A stretch of 64,000 nucleotides of DNA, taken from NCBI GenBank assembly GCA_028752905.1, contig JAQNBH010000009.1:23420370-23484369 (forward strand), in the 5' to 3' direction. The notes under the pieces were generated by a model. The model was given only the letters and a program-made list of their open reading frames with translations. It was not told where the DNA came from and searched no databases. The translations under genes and the position numbers were made by a program. The stretch comes from Cladorhizidae sp. MBARI D1340-BT2. Its lineage: Eukaryota > Porifera > Demospongiae > Poecilosclerida > Cladorhizidae. The number at the start of each line of letters is the position of its first letter. Position 1 is the stretch's first letter. Of this stretch, positions 10,110 to 22,700 are shown one piece after another.

Positions 10110-11880
10110 GTTTCTTCACCATTGCAGTTGTATTCCTGGGTGTCCTGCTCCTCATTTCCTTCTCCCCCCTAGATACCATGGTTCTCCTATCAAGTCATTG
10201 CTATCCTTGTGTGTGCTTGTGTGCACCCCCACAGGATGAATGCTCCAGGCTTTCCCATTTTTCCTCATCCTGGGCTTCCTTGACCTTGTCCATGTTGCTG
10301 GCTGCATTTCTTCTTCTTCTTCACCACTACATTTTCCTTCAACCTCGTATCTCTTACATTCTTCTTCAAACTCATATCTTCTACACTCTTCTTCATTTGC
10401 CTTGTGCCTCTTCCAACAATTGAAGTTTCCTACTCAATACTCCTAACCTTTGGTCCCTATGGCTTACTTAATCCTATATCCTCTGCACCAGATGAACTAG
10501 CAACTTCCCCACCTCTGGCCACTGTTGCATGATCGATTGTTGGTTTATAAGCACCCCCTTGCAAACTGTCATTATCACCCCTCCCTTCTCAAAATCCTAG
10601 ATCTGCCCCTAGCACAGCTACTGGTTGGCTTGGCCCATCCTCATTGGGAGCATGGCTAACTGGGTGGTGGCTAGGCCCATCTTCATTGGGAGTACAGCTA
10701 CTAGGTTCCCAGGCCCCTACTTCATGGGGTGCTACGAGTGCCTTGACCCTGTTTCATGAGGAGTCCAGCTCTACTTCATGAGGAACCAAACTACTGCGTT
10801 ACACAGAAAATAGCTCGTTTTAGATTCTGACAATTTTGTGGGAGTTCCCACCATCATGTAACAGTTTTCACCTCATATTAGATATTTTAAGGTTGGATTT
10901 TGAATTTTGGAATGCAAATATGATGTATCCCTATTCCCCCCCCCCCCCCCCCCCAGCTTTAACAACAGTGCATGATCTGTTATCCTTTTTTTGGTCCAGG
11001 CAGCACCGGGTACATAAAACATTATGGGCCAATCCAGACAAAACTTTGTGTTGTTGAAGGACCACCCAAAGAGCTCACTATTTTCTTGATTTTTAATTTT
11101 TGTAATGGAGGAAGTACTGTATTTTGTCCACCCTGTCAGTTGGATTTCCCTCACTTTTTACCCAAGTACACCAGATATTGAGTAGAAGGTCGTGGTTTTT
11201 GCTTTTCGGAATGAAGGAAATAGCTCATTTTGGGAGAATTTTTTCATGTAATATTTACTACATGTTGTGTACCTTTTGACCAGATTTGGGGGGGGGGGGG
11301 AAACTCCTGGTACCCCTGCTAGTATCTAACATTGCAGGCAAGTGTCAGATCTTTGCTTGACTCCACTGCGCACATAATTATGTATTCACCACATCAGTAA
11401 TGTCTTGGTCTAGAATTACATCATCATCATGACATCATCATCATGACTGTATCAACAGGAGAACCAACTGGTTAAAAAAGCTCACATGATTGGCTGGAAT
11501 TTCTTAGTCTTGACTCATCTTCTTTTTGCCTAACTTCGCTGAATGGAAAGGGTCATAATGAGCTGTTTAACTATCCTCTGCCTCAAGGGAAAAAAATATA
11601 GTCAACTACACCAGACTTCTTACCACTTAAGGTCCTATGAGAGCAAATCACAGAATTTGGATCTTAGATCTTTATCTATGTGTTTAGTAAGTGATCTGTG
11701 CTACTCAACACACTGCAGTCTCGTACCAAACCCTTTACTGAATACTACGCCAGGAAGTCACAACACAAGGTCTGGAAGGCTGGGTTCTGAAACTGGTGTA
11801 TAATGACCTGCAATATGACAGTCAGTGGGTCATGAAATACCCACCATGGGATGCCTTGATACTTGATCAAGTGAAGCTAC
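10110..11880. other. Low-complexity and decayed repeat sequence
   Basis: No gene recognised. It has CT-rich sequence to about 10440 (perhaps the LINE 5' end), loosely repeated GGCCCATCCTCATTGGGAG-type segments at 10615-10790, a poly-C run at 10936-10955 and a poly-G run near 11286-11299. Confidence 0.5.
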
Positions 11881-11889
11881 CTAAATGAC

Positions 11890-12480
11890 ATCTTGCCAGA
11901 TAAGACCCACAGAGTGGCCCTATGAATCAATGGTAAAGCAGATCTCTCGCTCTTCATACAAATCTGCTTCTTCGAACCTGTGTGTGGCTATGGCTTCCAT
12001 GGCGTGCAAAATCTTTTGCAGAAGCCAAGGAACTGCTGGCTTTGGCCAGAGTATTGGCTCACTCTGACCAAGACAAGGAGCTCTACCTGGCATGTGATGC
12101 GTCACCATATGGAGTCGGGGCACGACTGTCACATAAGATGAAAGACGGAAGTGAGCAACCAATTGCATTCATTGTCATCAGCTGAATGCAAATATGCTCA
12201 GCTGGACTAAGATGGACATGTCATCATCTTCGGGGTAAAACAATTCCACCAGTTCCTGCTGGAATGAGAGTTCACATTCCTCTCAGATCGTCGACTTTTA
12301 CGGTACCTGCTCAGTGCGTCAAAAGCAATACCACCCATGCCTTCAGCCCATATACAATGCTTGGCCCTATCCCTCAGTGGATACAATTACCACATTATGT
12401 ATGAGTCAGGCAGGTCAGCTGTTGCCTAATGACTGATGGGGTTACTAACACTTATCTGAAGTGAAATCACAGAAGTTGAC
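11890..12480 (+). pseudogene. Ty3/gypsy RNase H relic
   Basis: On the plus strand the frame from 11982 reads SFAEAKELLALARVLAHSD and ELYLACDASPYGVGARLSHK, the end of RT and start of RNase H in gypsy pol. Homology continues after 12186 in other frames, with several stops (the FGVKQFHQF and KAIPPMPSA blocks are still readable). No LTRs seen. This belongs to a different gypsy lineage from the two near-complete elements in the window. Confidence 0.8.
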
Positions 12481-12539
12481 CATTCTTATGACATGATCTC
12501 GGCTGAGATTCCATCGTAGAGACTCCATCATAGAGATGA

Positions 12540-13030
12540 ATCTGGAAGGACAGAGGTATGGCCATATGTCCAGGCATGTGATTTAAGACACTGATGTCTA
12601 GCACCCTGTTGAGACAGTCATAAATGCTTTCTGGACGGATAGATAAAGATAGTTGTTACTCAACATGTATTCCAGCCAGCATCTCTTTAGGTTGTGGTAA
12701 ATAATTTCTCAATGCAGAAGTCAATGCAATTGGTCTGAAGTTGGTTGGTAGTGAGGGGCAGTTCAGTGCTCCTTTTCCAACAACTTAAACTTCAAACTTC
12801 CAAGCCGTTGGTATTGCTGATGTTAACCAGTTTAAGATGTCCAAAAGGGCATGAATGAAGATACTTCTTGAAGATGGTGTATGGTATCTGACCAAATAGT
12901 GAACCTTCAATTCTTTCACCTTCTTCAGGGCTCTGTCATACTTGTGGAAGATAAGATTTCTTGGCCTTCCTGATACCTTCGCTGTTGGCAAAGTAGGTGT
13001 AGAGTCCCCCAAAAGTGGAATTCTTCTCAT
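12540..13030 (-). pseudogene. LINE reverse transcriptase relic
   Basis: The minus-strand frame 12785-13030 ends with LLDILNWLTSAIPTAWKFEV, and the next frame down has NFRPIALTSAL. This resembles the start of the non-LTR RT domain, where a 'P..WK' segment is followed by 'NFRPIALTS'. It is short and broken. Confidence 0.5.
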
Positions 13031-13786
13031 CCACTGAAGTTGTCTTGACCACTACAAGAACCAAGTTGTCATGAAAAAAGGAGTCAGCTGCTAGCTAATC
13101 CTTGACAGGAAGTGCAGTTGCCTTACTTTAACTTCCAACAATGAATCATTGTCAGGTTTTGCTCGTTTGTCTGAGGCATAGTAGCAGGGTATATTCGAAT
13201 GAACTGGCAGGTTGATAGTTGAAGTCTAAAGTTCTATAGGTAATCTGTGGTGATGTTGGTGTTGAGTTGGTGTTGAGTTGCAGAAAGGATCTAAAAAAAT
13301 GAATGGAACAAGTGTACATTTACCTATTAATAAGCACCAAACATAATTTAACTTTCTGAGATGAATTTCTAATTGCTTTGTTGCACTCGGACACTGCTTC
13401 CTTGAAGATATATTCTTGGTCTTCCTGTTATCTAAGGTTTTCTTTGATAGGTAGATCCTCCTCGGCTAATTCTGCAGAGGAAAATGACATCTCAGTTTCT
13501 TGAACCAGAAGGGACAGGTTCGCATCTCTCTAGGATATTAGTTTAATAATGGTCGTAGCAGTGCTGCTGTGTGAAAAAATGGTCCAACTGGTAATTCTGC
13601 AAGTAGAGCAAGTTGAACGAATAACAACACCTACAATGCAGAGAGTGCAAACCAGATGGGATTCAGTCCTCTCCACGTTCCGCACGTGCAACAAGCAGTT
13701 TCGAGTTACAGTGCCGCAGTGCGCAAACATAAAAATCTTATTCTGCGGGTTCAAAGTTCGAACTGAGCACGAAATAGAATCCGATA
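13031..13786. other. Upstream region and probable 5' UTR of UFD1
   Basis: No independent gene recognised. The 142-codon plus-strand frame from 13549 crosses the UFD1 exon 1/intron 1 boundary and has no domain I recognise, so it is probably chance. Promoter and 5' UTR of UFD1 should lie here; no TATA box is obvious. Confidence 0.5.
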
Positions 13787-16700
13787 ATGGTAAGTCACTC
13801 GAAATGAGTATGCCGAAAGAGTACTTAATATGTTTGGTTTACAGGCATTTTTTGGTTTTGGTGGTGATCCTGCGTTTCCATTTCACACTGGAATGGCATT
13901 TAGAGAACAGTACAGATGCTATTCAATATCTTTCAAACAACACTCGGAGCAGACACAACATGGGGGAAAGGTTATAATGCCTTCATCAGCCTTGGAGAAA
14001 CTATCTCGCTCAAATATAAGCTATCCTATGTTGTTCAAATTGAAGAAATCGAAATGTGAAACTCACTGTGGTGTTTTGGAATTTGTTGCAGAAGAAGGAA
14101 GGATATACGTTCCTTTTTGGGTATGTTCAACAGTAAGTTGAGAATTTTGGTTTTAGAAATAACCACAAAAATATAAGACATCAGGTCATGGTCATATAAA
14201 GTATGAATTTACGATTGGAAGACCATTGTCATGAGTACTGTTAGTAGACACTTTCCAACGATATTGACAGCTGTTCCTTTATAGCTGTTTCACTGGTGGA
14301 TTTGTTTGCAAACCAAGTAAAATATGCCTTGCTATCTCAGCAATTGTTTGGGAAAGTGCCTAGCAACCATACCATATGTGATAGCATTTGTATTGACCAA
14401 TGTTGTGGTCAGTGTTTGTTGCCATAGAAATGATCCACAAGATCACAATGAGGTGAATCTCATTTGAACTTGATGGTTCTTCTTGATGGTTCTTGTTTTG
14501 GTGTGTGTTTAGCCAGTGAAAATAGCAAGCTAACCAACATCTCTTGGGCTTAGCCACTACAGCAATAGGAGGCTAGCAACAATAGGAAAGGTCAATGAAG
14601 CTGACAAACTCTGTCAACTGTCCACTCTACCGCTAAAGTTTTTTTGTTTTTTTTAAGCGCTCAGCTAATACCTTTTCTGCAAGCTACCTGTGACAGGACC
14701 AAATCTGATATTACCCACAGACTCTGAGCCAGTCACTAAGTGTTGGTATGCTGCCACCACTCTACCTTTAAGCTATACACTAGGCTAGCAAGGTTAAGTA
14801 GAGAAACCTTAATAATTCAATATAGGACACTTACAAGACTCAGTACAATGGCTAACTCCCAGAGCAGTAACAACTCCTCCCTTAACTAGGCTGGAGCCCC
14901 GCTTCTGGTAATCTTACACTCATCATCGACCTATGACACTTGCCCAACATAAACACATAACACACAAACACACTAAGCCACAGACCACATTATCAACACT
15001 TCCAATTCATATTAGTTACTCACTACCGGGTTCACTCCACATCCATAGTTATGCATTGGGAACAGTCTCGTTTTAATGTCGTCCTGCGACATCCCTTCCT
15101 TCCCTTTCGGCCGCAAGGCCCTGGGTGATCTCGTCAGCTCCCCATGATTGTCGCGACAACTCATCTGCATTTTGATGTCTGGCTCCAGATCTGTGCTCTG
15201 TAGTAAACAGGAAGGGCTGGAGTGCCAGTGCCCACCGCGTCAGTCGTCCGGACTCATCTCGCATCCGTGATAGGTAGGACAAACTTCTATGGTCTGTGAT
15301 CACCCTAAATCTTGCACCAGATAGATAGACTCTGAAATGTCTTATCGCCGCGACTACAGCCAAGCACTCCTGTTCTGTTACAGAATAACGAGTCTCGGCA
15401 GACTTCAATCTACGGGAGTAATAAGCCACAGGACGGTCGCTTCCGTCAGCATCCTCCTGGCTTAACACAGCTCCAATGCCTACTCCTGAGGCATCTGTAT
15501 GCAGAATAAACATTTTTGATTCATCTGGGCTCGTCAAGACTGGGTCCTTCGTCAACGTTGTCTTGAGTTCATTGAATGCCGTCTCCATCGCTGGAGTCCA
15601 CTGTACCACATCTGGGGCCATTTTCCGTGTGGCATCCGTCAAGGGAATAGCAATGCTACCAAATGCAGGTATGAACCATCTGTAGTAATTTGCCAGGCCA
15701 AGAAATGCTCGCATATCTTTCTTGCGTCTGGGCCTGAGATACTGGAGTAGGACTTCCACCTTAGCTCGGAGTGGGCGTACTTCACCATTGCCAACACGGT
15801 GTCCCAAGAACTGGCAGCTCGGTTCTGCCAGCACACATTTTGTTGGTTTCACCCGTAATCCCTTCTCCTCCAGTCGTAGAAACACCCTTTCCAAGTGGTC
15901 GACATGCTCACCAAATGTTCTACTGTAGACGACGATGTCATCTATGTAGGCTGCCGCGAAGGAAGCCATATCTGCCATAACGGTGTTCATGAGCCTTTGG
16001 AAGTTTGATGGTGCATTTTTTAATCCGAAAGGCATTCTCAGGTACTCCCACTTTCCTGTTGGTGTCACGAAAGCCGTCTTGGGAATTGATGCCTCATCAA
16101 CCAGCACCTGATGATAACCCTTGGCGAGGTCGAGAGTAGATATGTACTGGGCCGCTCCTAACTTATCAATTAGGTCATTGATGTGTGGAAGGGGGAATGG
16201 GTCTGGAGTAGTTACCTCATTCAACCGTCGATAATCGATGCATAGTCGTTTGGACCCATCCTTCTTTGCCACAAGAATTGCTGGGGATGCCCATGGGGAT
16301 TGCGATGGGCGAATGATCTCGAGTTCCAACAACTCCTTCACTGCTTCATTCATCTGCGCCATCTTCCGGCTGTCCAGCCTGTACGGAGGTCGGTGAATGG
16401 GATAGGGGGTCGTGGTATGTATGACCAGAGGACTCTGCTTCGTCAGTCCTGGCTCTGCTTTCATGAGGTCCTTGTGCCTTCGCAGTAGCTCAGTCATCAC
16501 ACCTTTCTGCTCGGCTGTCAGCTTTGGATTTATGGCAGAACTGCCATCCTTTCCTTCTTTTTCTTTTGGTCCGAAGTCCTCATCCAGCTCCACCGTCAGA
16601 CAACTAGCTGTTGGGGAGGTGTATTCCTTAAGCAGGTTAATGTGCCTTTTCAACAATTTCCTTGGTCTGTTTGGTATTGACAATTCGTAAGTGGTGTCTC

Positions 16701-19700
16701 CTGTTCGGTTCTCGACCATGAATGGTCCATCCCATTTGGGATCTAGCTTGGGTCCCATCCCTGGCGTCCTGACCATAACCAGTTCTCCAGCTTCGAAACT
16801 TCGTTCCTTCGCCTTCTTATCAAACTGTCCCTTGTACCTCTTCTTCTCTTTCTCCTCCCGATCTCTTGAACAGTCTTTGATCATCTCCAATCTCTGTTGA
16901 ATGGTAGTGACATACTTCGCAACTTCCATTGGTGTTGTTTCCTTGGCCGTCCATCTGTATCGCAATGATTGCAGTGGGCCCTTGATCTGTCGTCCAAATA
17001 ACAACTCTGATGGAGTGAAGCCAGTCGTTTGGTTGGGCGTCCTCCTGTACTCACCTAACAGGTGTGGTAGGGCATGATCCCATCTCCCTCGCCACTGTTT
17101 GAGTACCTTCCTCACCATTGCCTTTAACGTAGAGTTGAATCGTTCAACCATCCCGTCTGTGGCTGGGTGGTAAGGAGTGGTTTTGATCGCCTTCACCCCC
17201 AAGAAGTTATACAACTCTTTCAGCAGTTTGCTGACAAAGTTTGTGCCGCAGTCCGTCAGGATCTCGTCTGGCACACCAGTCTATGTAAACATTTGTGTTA
17301 GCTTCTCTGCAATAATGGAACTTTCTGTTGTCCGTAGTGCAAATGCCTCAGGCCATCTAGTGGCATAATCTACCACTACTAGCACAAAACGGTTGCCATC
17401 TGGTGTTGTCGGGAGTGGCCCTGTCAAATCCATCGCTATTCGGGAGAATGGTTGCCCGATGATGGGCATTGGTTGTAATGGTGCAGGTGAAACCTTTCCG
17501 CCAGCTCTCTGACACTCTGGACACGCCTTGCATAACCGCCTCACATCATCATGAATCTGGGGCCAGAAGAATTCATCAAGTATTCTCTGTGCAGTTCTAT
17601 CTCGTCCTGGATGGCCTGGTCGGTGAGCTAGAGCCAGTACCATGGACCTATACCTTTTAGGTAGGCACAATTGTGTTGCCTCGTCACCCAGGCGGTCTGT
17701 GGTTTTCCTCCACAGCAATTGATCCTCCACCAGAAACTCAGTGTTGTCATCACTCTGTGCCTTCACCCACATGCGTTTAAGCGTCGGATCATGCCCTTGC
17801 TCTCGTTGGAGTTCCTTGGCATCGACATCTAGTGGATGGCCCTTCTGCCCCTCTATGAACGCTGCATTGGCCTGCCTCTTCTGGGACTTTGTCATACTTC
17901 TCTTCTCTGGCTCTTCATCAGATGTCTCGTCGGTTGTGGTAGGGTCTGGCCCATCATCGGAGATTCCTTCCCATGATTCCTCATCATTGCTGTCATCGTC
18001 CTCAGTGCTCTCCTCAGCCTCACTCTCCCGACCATCAGCCTGCAGTTCAGTATTCCCTCCTGCTCTAGTCTGAGAACGAGTAGACACCAAATTGACCAAC
18101 TCATTATTCAACAACTGCTTACCCAAATCCCACAGTCCAGGCATGTCTGTGCCAAGCAACACTTCATGTGTCAGTTCATCTGCCACCAGCACCTCCAGCT
18201 CCTCTGTGCGGCCTCCTACAGTGATGTTGATCCGTGCCAAGTGGTGAGTTCGTGCTGTTCCTTGGTAGTCTCTCGCCTCCTTGGACCTGCCGGTGTAGCA
18301 CTCCTTGGGTACCAAGCTCGACCTCACCACTGTCTGCCCTGCACCAGTATCTAATAAAATGTCTATGCATCTCACCCCTCCTACTGTGCCTTCCACTGTA
18401 GAGCGTCCACTGATCTCCGTCTTGACCAGAGACACTTCTTCCTTGTGTGTCAGGGCCTTGGACAAGTTCACATTATCGTACCTCTTCTTGAAACTGTTGG
18501 GCTTGGTACTATAGCATTCCGCTGCAAAATGACCTGGCTTCCCACATTTGAAGCATTTGGGTCTGTAGGATCCATCTGCCTTTGGCTTGTACTGTTTGTG
18601 ATCATCTGTATCGCTCCCTTGTGTGGGTGTGCTCCCTGCTCTTGCCTCTTCCTCTTTCCAGCTGCCTCGTGTTCTATCTGCTGGTTGCCTATGTCTGTCT
18701 CCCTTCCGGAATATCTGGTGGTGGGGTCGATCCAACATCGATGGGTCAACAGGAGTCCAACCCCTATCTGCCAGGTAATCATCTGCCAATCCTCCAGCCT
18801 CAGCTGCAGTGCTGGGTTTCTTGTCAGACACAAACTGAGCTACATGTCTAGGCATAAGCTTCATTACAGTATCAAGTGCACACAAATCGTTTACCTGCTG
18901 GATTGTTTTGCAGCCTTCCGTCCATCGTGTGGTGAGTTGGACAGCACGACCCATCAGAGCCTCCCATCCTTCGTCTGGTTTCCGTTTGAGATTGTCCAAT
19001 CTTTGTCGGTAAGCTTTTCTGGTCACACGGTAGAGTCGCAAGAGTGCTAGTTTGACTTGATCGTAGTCTTCCTTTACATCCGGCTGCATTGCCAGATATA
19101 CTCTGTTGGCATCCGGTCGGAACTCCGGGGCCAAATATCTCATCCAATCCTTCTTGGGGACCCTGTATGCAGCCATATGGCTCTCAAAAACGTTGAAATA
19201 ATCCAGGGGGTCTTCGTCTTCCTTCATTTCTCTGAACCGGGGTGCTTTGATTTGGCTGGGGGTAGGAATAGAGTCCGATTCTTCTATCCTCCCAGTGCCC
19301 CCTCCGCTCATCACTGTCGTCAGCAATCTTTCCCATCTCTGTTCTCTTTTCTCCTCGGCTTCCGCTCGTTCGGTCGCTCGTCTTCCTTTTGCTTCTCTGA
19401 CTGGAGTTTAAACATTCGGAGCATATCAGACATTGTCACTCTTTCCCCAATATCTTCTGAGTCCATTAGCGGTGAAGTACTCCGCCTTTCTCCTTCTGTA
19501 GTGTCCTTTGCCTTACTTCTGGTATCCATTCTTCTTGTCAAGGTTAGTAGCTATCTCTCTAGTTCAAAAAAATATCCCACCGCTGCCACCAGTTGTGAAA
19601 AGATATATATTGGTATAGCTATGTAGCTGGCTTTCTAGTTAGCTGTAGACATTGTCATTTCTTGACACTACTTGTGAATTGCAGCGGTGCAGTATGTTCC

Positions 19701-22700
19701 CTTCAAGCCAGGCATCTATCCTGATGATAGCAGAGTCTTCTCCTTGGAGGATATTGGAGAGTTACCACAGTTTACAGGACTGCCTGTAGTTTTTGTCCTG
19801 CCAGATGTAAATTCCTGAGCAAATATGCTCACTTTGAAGATCACTTTTCGCAGTTTATTAAAGTAATGAACAGCTTAAAAAGATATATTTTGATGAGCAG
19901 TGAATTTGATTTCTGCATTTGTAGCCAGATCACATAGTTGTTCTTTTTAATGTAGCAGGACCAAATCTGATATTACCCACAGACTCTGAGCCAGTCACTA
20001 AGTGTTGGTATGCTGCCACCACTCTACCTTTCAGCTATACACTAGGCTAGCAAGGTTAAGTAGAGAAACCTTAATAATTCAATATAGGACACTTACAAGA
20101 CTCAGTACAATGGCTAACTCCCAGAGCAGTAACAACTCCTCCCTTAACTAGGCTGGAGCCCCGCTTCTGGTAATCTTACACTCATCATCGACCTATGACA
20201 CTTGCCCAACATAAACACATAACACACAAACACACTAAGCCACAGACCACATTATCAACACTTCCAATTCATATTAGTTGCTCACTACCGGGTTCACTCC
20301 ACATCCATAGTTATGCATTGGGAACAGTCTCGTTTTAATGTCGTCCTGCGACACTACCTGTGAACAAGGAAGCTAAAACAGCCTTTGCAGTGTATATTCT
20401 GCATACTAACTGTAGAGCTAACTATAGCTGCACTCACTTCCAATGCCTTCTTCATTGCTGGTAATACATCTCCATCCAAATTGTTAGACAAGTGACGGCG
20501 CTAGGCTTGCTCGAAGGTAAGTTGGGCAAGACTACTCTGCCCAGATAGCAGAGCTTCAGGGTCAGCACCTTTGCCAAAGATAAAGGATCTAAGGACGACC
20601 TAAACAAGGCACCATGCAGTAAGAGATAGCTATTAAATATCTACACTATTTAACTTGGTCTAACAGACATAAATGAAACTGACGTATAGTTAATTACTCA
20701 ACTTAGTTACCAGACTCCTTGACTTTCTTTATAAGGAAAGAGCTGGTCAAGATAGTAGCTACTAGCAACAGTTGGCAAAGAGCAGCTTAGCTATGAAGTT
20801 CCTTGAATCTCTAGGTCAAACTTGAATTCCTCAGACTCTCACCCCAAAAATAAGTTGGTGATCACCCATCTGAATTCTCTATATGAATAGCTGTGCATTC
20901 TAATTATGCAATCTCAGAGAGTACGTTTCAATTTACTAGGTGTTAGAGAAAAGAAAAGGACAGTGAAAATTATGTAATATTTGTTGTACCCCGATTTGCT
21001 TAACGTAAATGATGGTCGAAGTGTATGAATGGCTACATCTCTCTAGTTGACTGAGTATGAGATATGAACACCAACTCATTATTTTGTTTCCTTTGGCTTT
21101 ATGAAATGGTGACTTAACAATTTTCACTGCCTGGCTCTTACACACTCTGATTTTGGAGCGTGTGCTAATGTAGCATGTGTGCAACCAGGAGTGATACTCT
21201 TTACCACTGTTTGAAATCACTTTGGAACAAGTTATGAAGGAAACGAACTGGATGAAAGCATCTGATACTGAAGTTGTTACTAAAGGAGTATGGCACAGTG
21301 GTTACATGTTGAGAAAGAAAGAAGAACAAAGGAAGACCAACTATCTTTGTTGGCTTAAAGTTAGCTGCAGCAGCATTTGGGTGCATCTGGGTCTGTCTGG
21401 TAGTCCCTACATGTCCTATCCTTGACTGAGTATGAGATATGAACACCAACTCATTATTTTGTTTCCTTTGGCTTTATGAAATGGTGACTTAACAATTTTC
21501 ACTGCCTGGCTCTTACACACTCTGATTTTGGAGCGTGTGCTAATGTAGCATGTGTGCAACCAGGAGTGATACTCTTTACCACTGTTTGAAATCACTTTGG
21601 AACAAGTTATGAAGGAAACGAACTGGATGAAAGCATCTGATACTGAAGTTGTTACTAAAGGAGTATGGCACAGTGGTTAGACATGTTGAGAAAGAAAGAA
21701 GAACAAAGGAAGACCAACTATCTTTGTTGGCTTAAAGTTAGCTGCAGCAGCATTTGGGTGCATCTGGGTCTGTCTGGTAGTCCCTACATGTCCTATCCTA
21801 GTGCTCTTTTGGAGTTCTTCTGTGGCTGGATAGAGTACAATTGAAGCAAAAGTGTTGAAGAAGATGAGGTGGGGTGGTGATCCTTGTGTGTGCGAACTAT
21901 CTTTTACACCAGTTTTTAATTTCCCTATTTTCTGTTTCATGTGTATAAGATCTGACATCTCAATTTCCTGAGTTGCATCTCTGAGGAATATAGATGAAAG
22001 GTAAAAAGAAAGAAAGTCGATTTTCAGACCAATTCCTAGCAAATTCTTTGGTTGCAGAGTGGCCGAATATGACCAGTTCACAGTTGAGGGACCTTTGCAT
22101 TGTTTGCATCGAGCTATGTTTTACATACTAAAGTCTATTCCGTGGGCATGCTTACATCTCTGCATACCCATTAACTTGTGGCAATCGCATGAATTATGAG
22201 CCATGCTTTAGCTGAAGCTGAGCATTTAATTGTTGTTCATTCTGTGCAAGAAGCTAATTACAATAACCTTCTCAATGATCAACTTGAAATCATACTCTCT
22301 CGACGTTTCAAGTAGATGCTCTAGCCTTCATCAGAAATAATTGTTAACATACAATGAAGTTTCAAAAAATTATACATCGAGTATATATTACTACAATGAC
22401 TTTGATCAACTTAAAATTTGGTTTCTCATTGAGAATGTCATTGTATTCTACTGGTTTGCTGACAGTTCATTGAGCATTTGTTAGTACTGGCTCAGAAACT
22501 GAAATAAGAAGAAGGAAAGAAAGAAGATGGACGAGATGGAAAAAGAAACACAGAACTCTCTGTTTAAAAAAAAAAATTTTTTTTAGACAGGTTAGTTTAT
22601 TGCCTTAACTGGCATATTATCTTAGCAACAAACGATCCAAGATATAATCTGAGTATTTCTGTAGGCTAAAAATAGCCCAATGTCTAGTTGTGTTGTAGAG

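Larger units (their letters stand above)
14684..20358 (-). mobile_element. Gmr1-like LTR retrotransposon (integrase before RT) in UFD1 intron 2
   Basis: The element lies on the minus strand between a CTACC target duplication (14684-14688 and 20354-20358). The 3' LTR is 14689-15091 (403 bp). The 5' LTR matches it at 19956-20353 plus its last 5 bp at 19594-19598, interrupted by 357 bp of foreign sequence. The purine tract AAAGGGAAGGAAGGGA precedes the 3' LTR, and an 18-nt tRNA-Leu primer site lies 2 nt from the 5' LTR end. Pol order is protease, integrase, RT, RNase H: the copia-like order known from Gmr1-type members of the gypsy group. The genomic bases after the right CTACC also read TGTGA, so the duplication could be read as longer. 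Confidence 0.92.

Noticed and set aside
10240..10446. Serine- and leucine-rich frames as a membrane protein
   Set aside because: They derive from CT-rich low-complexity sequence with a CTTCTTCTT run.
13549..13977. 142-codon plus-strand frame overlapping UFD1 exons
   Set aside because: It crosses the UFD1 exon 1/intron 1/exon 2 boundaries in the wrong frame; the UFD1 reading explains the region.
14689..20353. Reading the 5' LTR as starting at 19951 (TGTAG), with a 359-bp leader before the primer site
   Set aside because: The tRNA-Leu site lies 2 nt from TGTGA at 19594-19598, exactly the missing LTR end, so an insertion within the LTR is simpler. The alternative is not excluded.
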